DNA from: Chloroflexota bacterium
GTDB lineage: Bacteria > Chloroflexota > Anaerolineae > Anaerolineales > Villigracilaceae
Assembly: GCA_023484185.1 (NCBI GenBank)
Contig: JAMDBC010000092.1
Location: 1 to 14,433, forward strand
Direction of reading: 5' to 3'
DNA: 14,433 nucleotides
Below the pieces are notes generated by a model. It was not told the DNA's origin. It worked only from the letters and a program-made list of their open reading frames with translations, and did not search any database. Below are positions 13,359 to 14,433 of the stretch, piece after piece (the stretch's first letter is position 1; every line of letters starts with the position of its first letter). Both the position numbers and the translations under genes were made by a program.

Positions 13359-14285
13359 GTGCTGGAGTATGCAGCCGGGCTTGGTTTTTTCACTGCGGAG
13401 GTCATGCACACCTCCCTGCCTTTGGGAAAAAGCCAGGCGGGCAAGTCTGCCCTGGAGCGGCGAATTGTCCGCATCCCTGATCTGACCGATCAGAGCCTCG
13501 AGTTTTCCCACAACAGCCTGGTCACAGATGAAAGGTTTGCCGCGTATGTGGCGGTTCCGCTGATGGCAAAGGGCGAGGTCAAAGGCGTTTTGGAAATCTT
13601 CCAACGCGCTTCCTTGGAATTGGATGATGACTGGATGTCTTTCCTCGAGATGCTGGCCAGCCAGGCCGCTTTGGCAATTGATAACGCCCTGTTATTCGAA
13701 GGATTGGAAAAAGTCAATATCGAATTGACTCTGGCCTACGACGCTACGATTGAAGGCTGGTCTCAGGCTTTGGAATTGCGTGACCAGGAGACACAGGGAC
13801 ATTCCGTGCGCGTGCTTGATCTCACCTTACGCCTGGCAGCCGAGATGGGCATTTCCAGCAAGGATTTGCAGGATATTCACCGAGGCGTTCTGTTACATGA
13901 CATTGGCAAAATGGGCATTCCCGATTCGATCCTGCACAAACCCGGCAAGCTGACGGATGAGGAATGGGAGATCATGCATGAGCATCCCAAGTATGCTTAT
14001 GACATGCTCGCGCCGATTGCCTATCTTCGCAATTCGCTCGATATACCTTATTGTCATCACGAAAAATGGGATGGCAGCGGATATCCACGCGGCCTGAGCG
14101 GCGAGACGATTCCTCTCCCGGCCCGCATCTTCGCCATCGTGGACGTTTTCGACGCGCTGACATCCGACAGGCCATACCGTGACGCCTGGTCAAAAGAAGA
14201 GACCCTGGATTACATCCGGGAACAATCCGGCACTCATTTCGATCCGCGCCTGGTTGAGATCTTCTTGAAATTTATCGAGAAATAA
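13359..14285 (+). CDS. C-terminal part: second half of GAF10 and HD-GYP phosphodiesterase domain
   Basis: A 308-codon frame from GTG 13359, in the same frame as the preceding part; the GTG is probably an internal codon. Residues 1-117 complete GAF10. The HD-GYP domain (about 120-308) is the output module that hydrolyses cyclic di-GMP to pGpG and GMP. Its metal and catalytic signatures are intact: His148, His180-Asp181 with Gly-Lys at 183-184, His208, the HHEKWDGSGYP motif at 233-243 and Asp262/Asp265. If the upstream sensor were truly lost, this fragment could only be expressed from an internal start, and I see no ribosome site for one. Intact catalytic residues argue that the full protein is, or very recently was, functional. 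Confidence 0.85.
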   Translation: MLEYAAGLGFFTAEVMHTSLPLGKSQAGKSALERRIVRIPDLTDQSLEFSHNSLVTDERFAAYVAVPLMAKGEVKGVLEIFQRASLELDDDWMSFLEMLASQAALAIDNALLFEGLEKVNIELTLAYDATIEGWSQALELRDQETQGHSVRVLDLTLRLAAEMGISSKDLQDIHRGVLLHDIGKMGIPDSILHKPGKLTDEEWEIMHEHPKYAYDMLAPIAYLRNSLDIPYCHHEKWDGSGYPRGLSGETIPLPARIFAIVDVFDALTSDRPYRDAWSKEETLDYIREQSGTHFDPRLVEIFLKFIEK

Positions 14286-14325
14286 GTTTAACCAGTTCAA
14301 AGGTCTGCATGGGATTCTCCCGACG

Positions 14326-14381
14326 GTGGACGATGGACGCCAGACCGTAGAACATTGTCCCTGGTCTACCGTCCACGGTCT
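14326..14381. repeat. Overlapping short inverted repeats between convergent genes
   Basis: GTGGACG (14326-14332) pairs with CGTCCAC (14370-14376), and AGACCGT (14342-14348) with ACGGTCT (14375-14381). The CGGTGGACGATGGAC-like wording resembles dispersed intergenic repeats I associate with Chloroflexi. It may serve as a transcript end; there is no T-tract. Confidence 0.4.
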
Positions 14382-14386
14382 ATTGC

Positions 14387-14433
14387 CTACTTCTCTGCCT
14401 TTACAGGATTCTTCAACACACCCAACCCTTCGG
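14387..14433 (-). CDS. Possible C-terminal tail of a convergent gene, cut by the window edge
   Basis: On the minus strand the last 47 bases read EGLGVLKNPVKAEK followed by TAG at 14387-14389. The composition looks coding and its place beyond an inverted-repeat spacer fits a convergent gene end. Fourteen residues are too few to name a product or to be sure it is a gene. Confidence 0.25.
   Translation of the reverse strand, partial: EGLGVLKNPVKAEK

Larger units (their letters stand above)
6665..14285 (+). pseudogene. Giant PAS(5)-GAF(10)-HD-GYP c-di-GMP phosphodiesterase gene, interrupted twice
   Basis: The three consecutive open frames 6665-8950, 8991-13337 and 13359-14285 form one signalling protein of about 2,540 residues. 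It has five PAS domains, ten GAF domains at about 170-residue intervals and a terminal HD-GYP domain. Both gaps fall in the middle of a GAF domain (the first and the tenth), and both sides of each gap match the halves of that domain. The first gap shifts the frame; the second keeps the frame but has TAA and TAG six codons apart. Each gap coincides with a short perfect inverted copy of upstream sequence (8927-9001 and 13326-13352). Catalytic residues downstream are intact, so decay is very recent or the lesions are not in the real genome. Confidence 0.8.

Overview
The window looks like chromosome of a Chloroflexota bacterium, probably Anaerolineae. This is an inference from gene content: a DUF3090/SCO1664 pair known from Actinobacteria and Chloroflexi, many small zinc-ribbon proteins, and a very long PAS/GAF/HD-GYP sensor. 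No rRNA, tRNA or CRISPR array was seen.

Positions 1-1400 hold a small two-helix membrane protein (+), a 154-bp palindromic MITE-like element that also supplies a bidirectional terminator, and two small zinc-ribbon proteins (-). Positions 1406-3660 are a compact minus-strand operon behind a near-consensus promoter with an overlapping dyad operator. Its order is an ArsR-family repressor with two cysteines, a DsrE-like protein, a di-cluster ferredoxin and a sulfide:quinone oxidoreductase-like flavoprotein. The DsrE gene has an in-frame TGA exactly where the family has the first Cys of a CxxC motif. A hairpin with apical loop AGGUCU begins 15 nt after it, so I read the gene as a selenoprotein (UGTC motif). 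This is the most interesting signal in the window. The operon suggests a sulfide/sulfane-sulfur oxidation or trafficking module under thiol-switch control.

Positions 3660-4362 contain a small membrane-protein ORF and, on the minus strand, a decayed hicA-type toxin gene with its start lost and two premature stops. Positions 4363-6309 are a plus-strand set: DUF3090 protein, SCO1664-family kinase-fold protein and orotate phosphoribosyltransferase (pyrE).

Positions 6665-14285 are one giant signalling gene, about 2,540 codons, reconstructed as 5 PAS, 10 GAF and a C-terminal HD-GYP c-di-GMP phosphodiesterase. It is broken twice. Each break lies exactly on a short inverted copy of sequence from a few hundred bases upstream in the same gene: 75 bp perfect at 8233-8307/8927-9001, and 27 bp perfect at 13097-13123/13326-13352. 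The shared signature suggests one cause, either an assembly or library artefact or templated inverted insertion. The underlying gene may be intact. The last 150 bases hold imperfect inverted repeats and perhaps the tail of a convergent gene.
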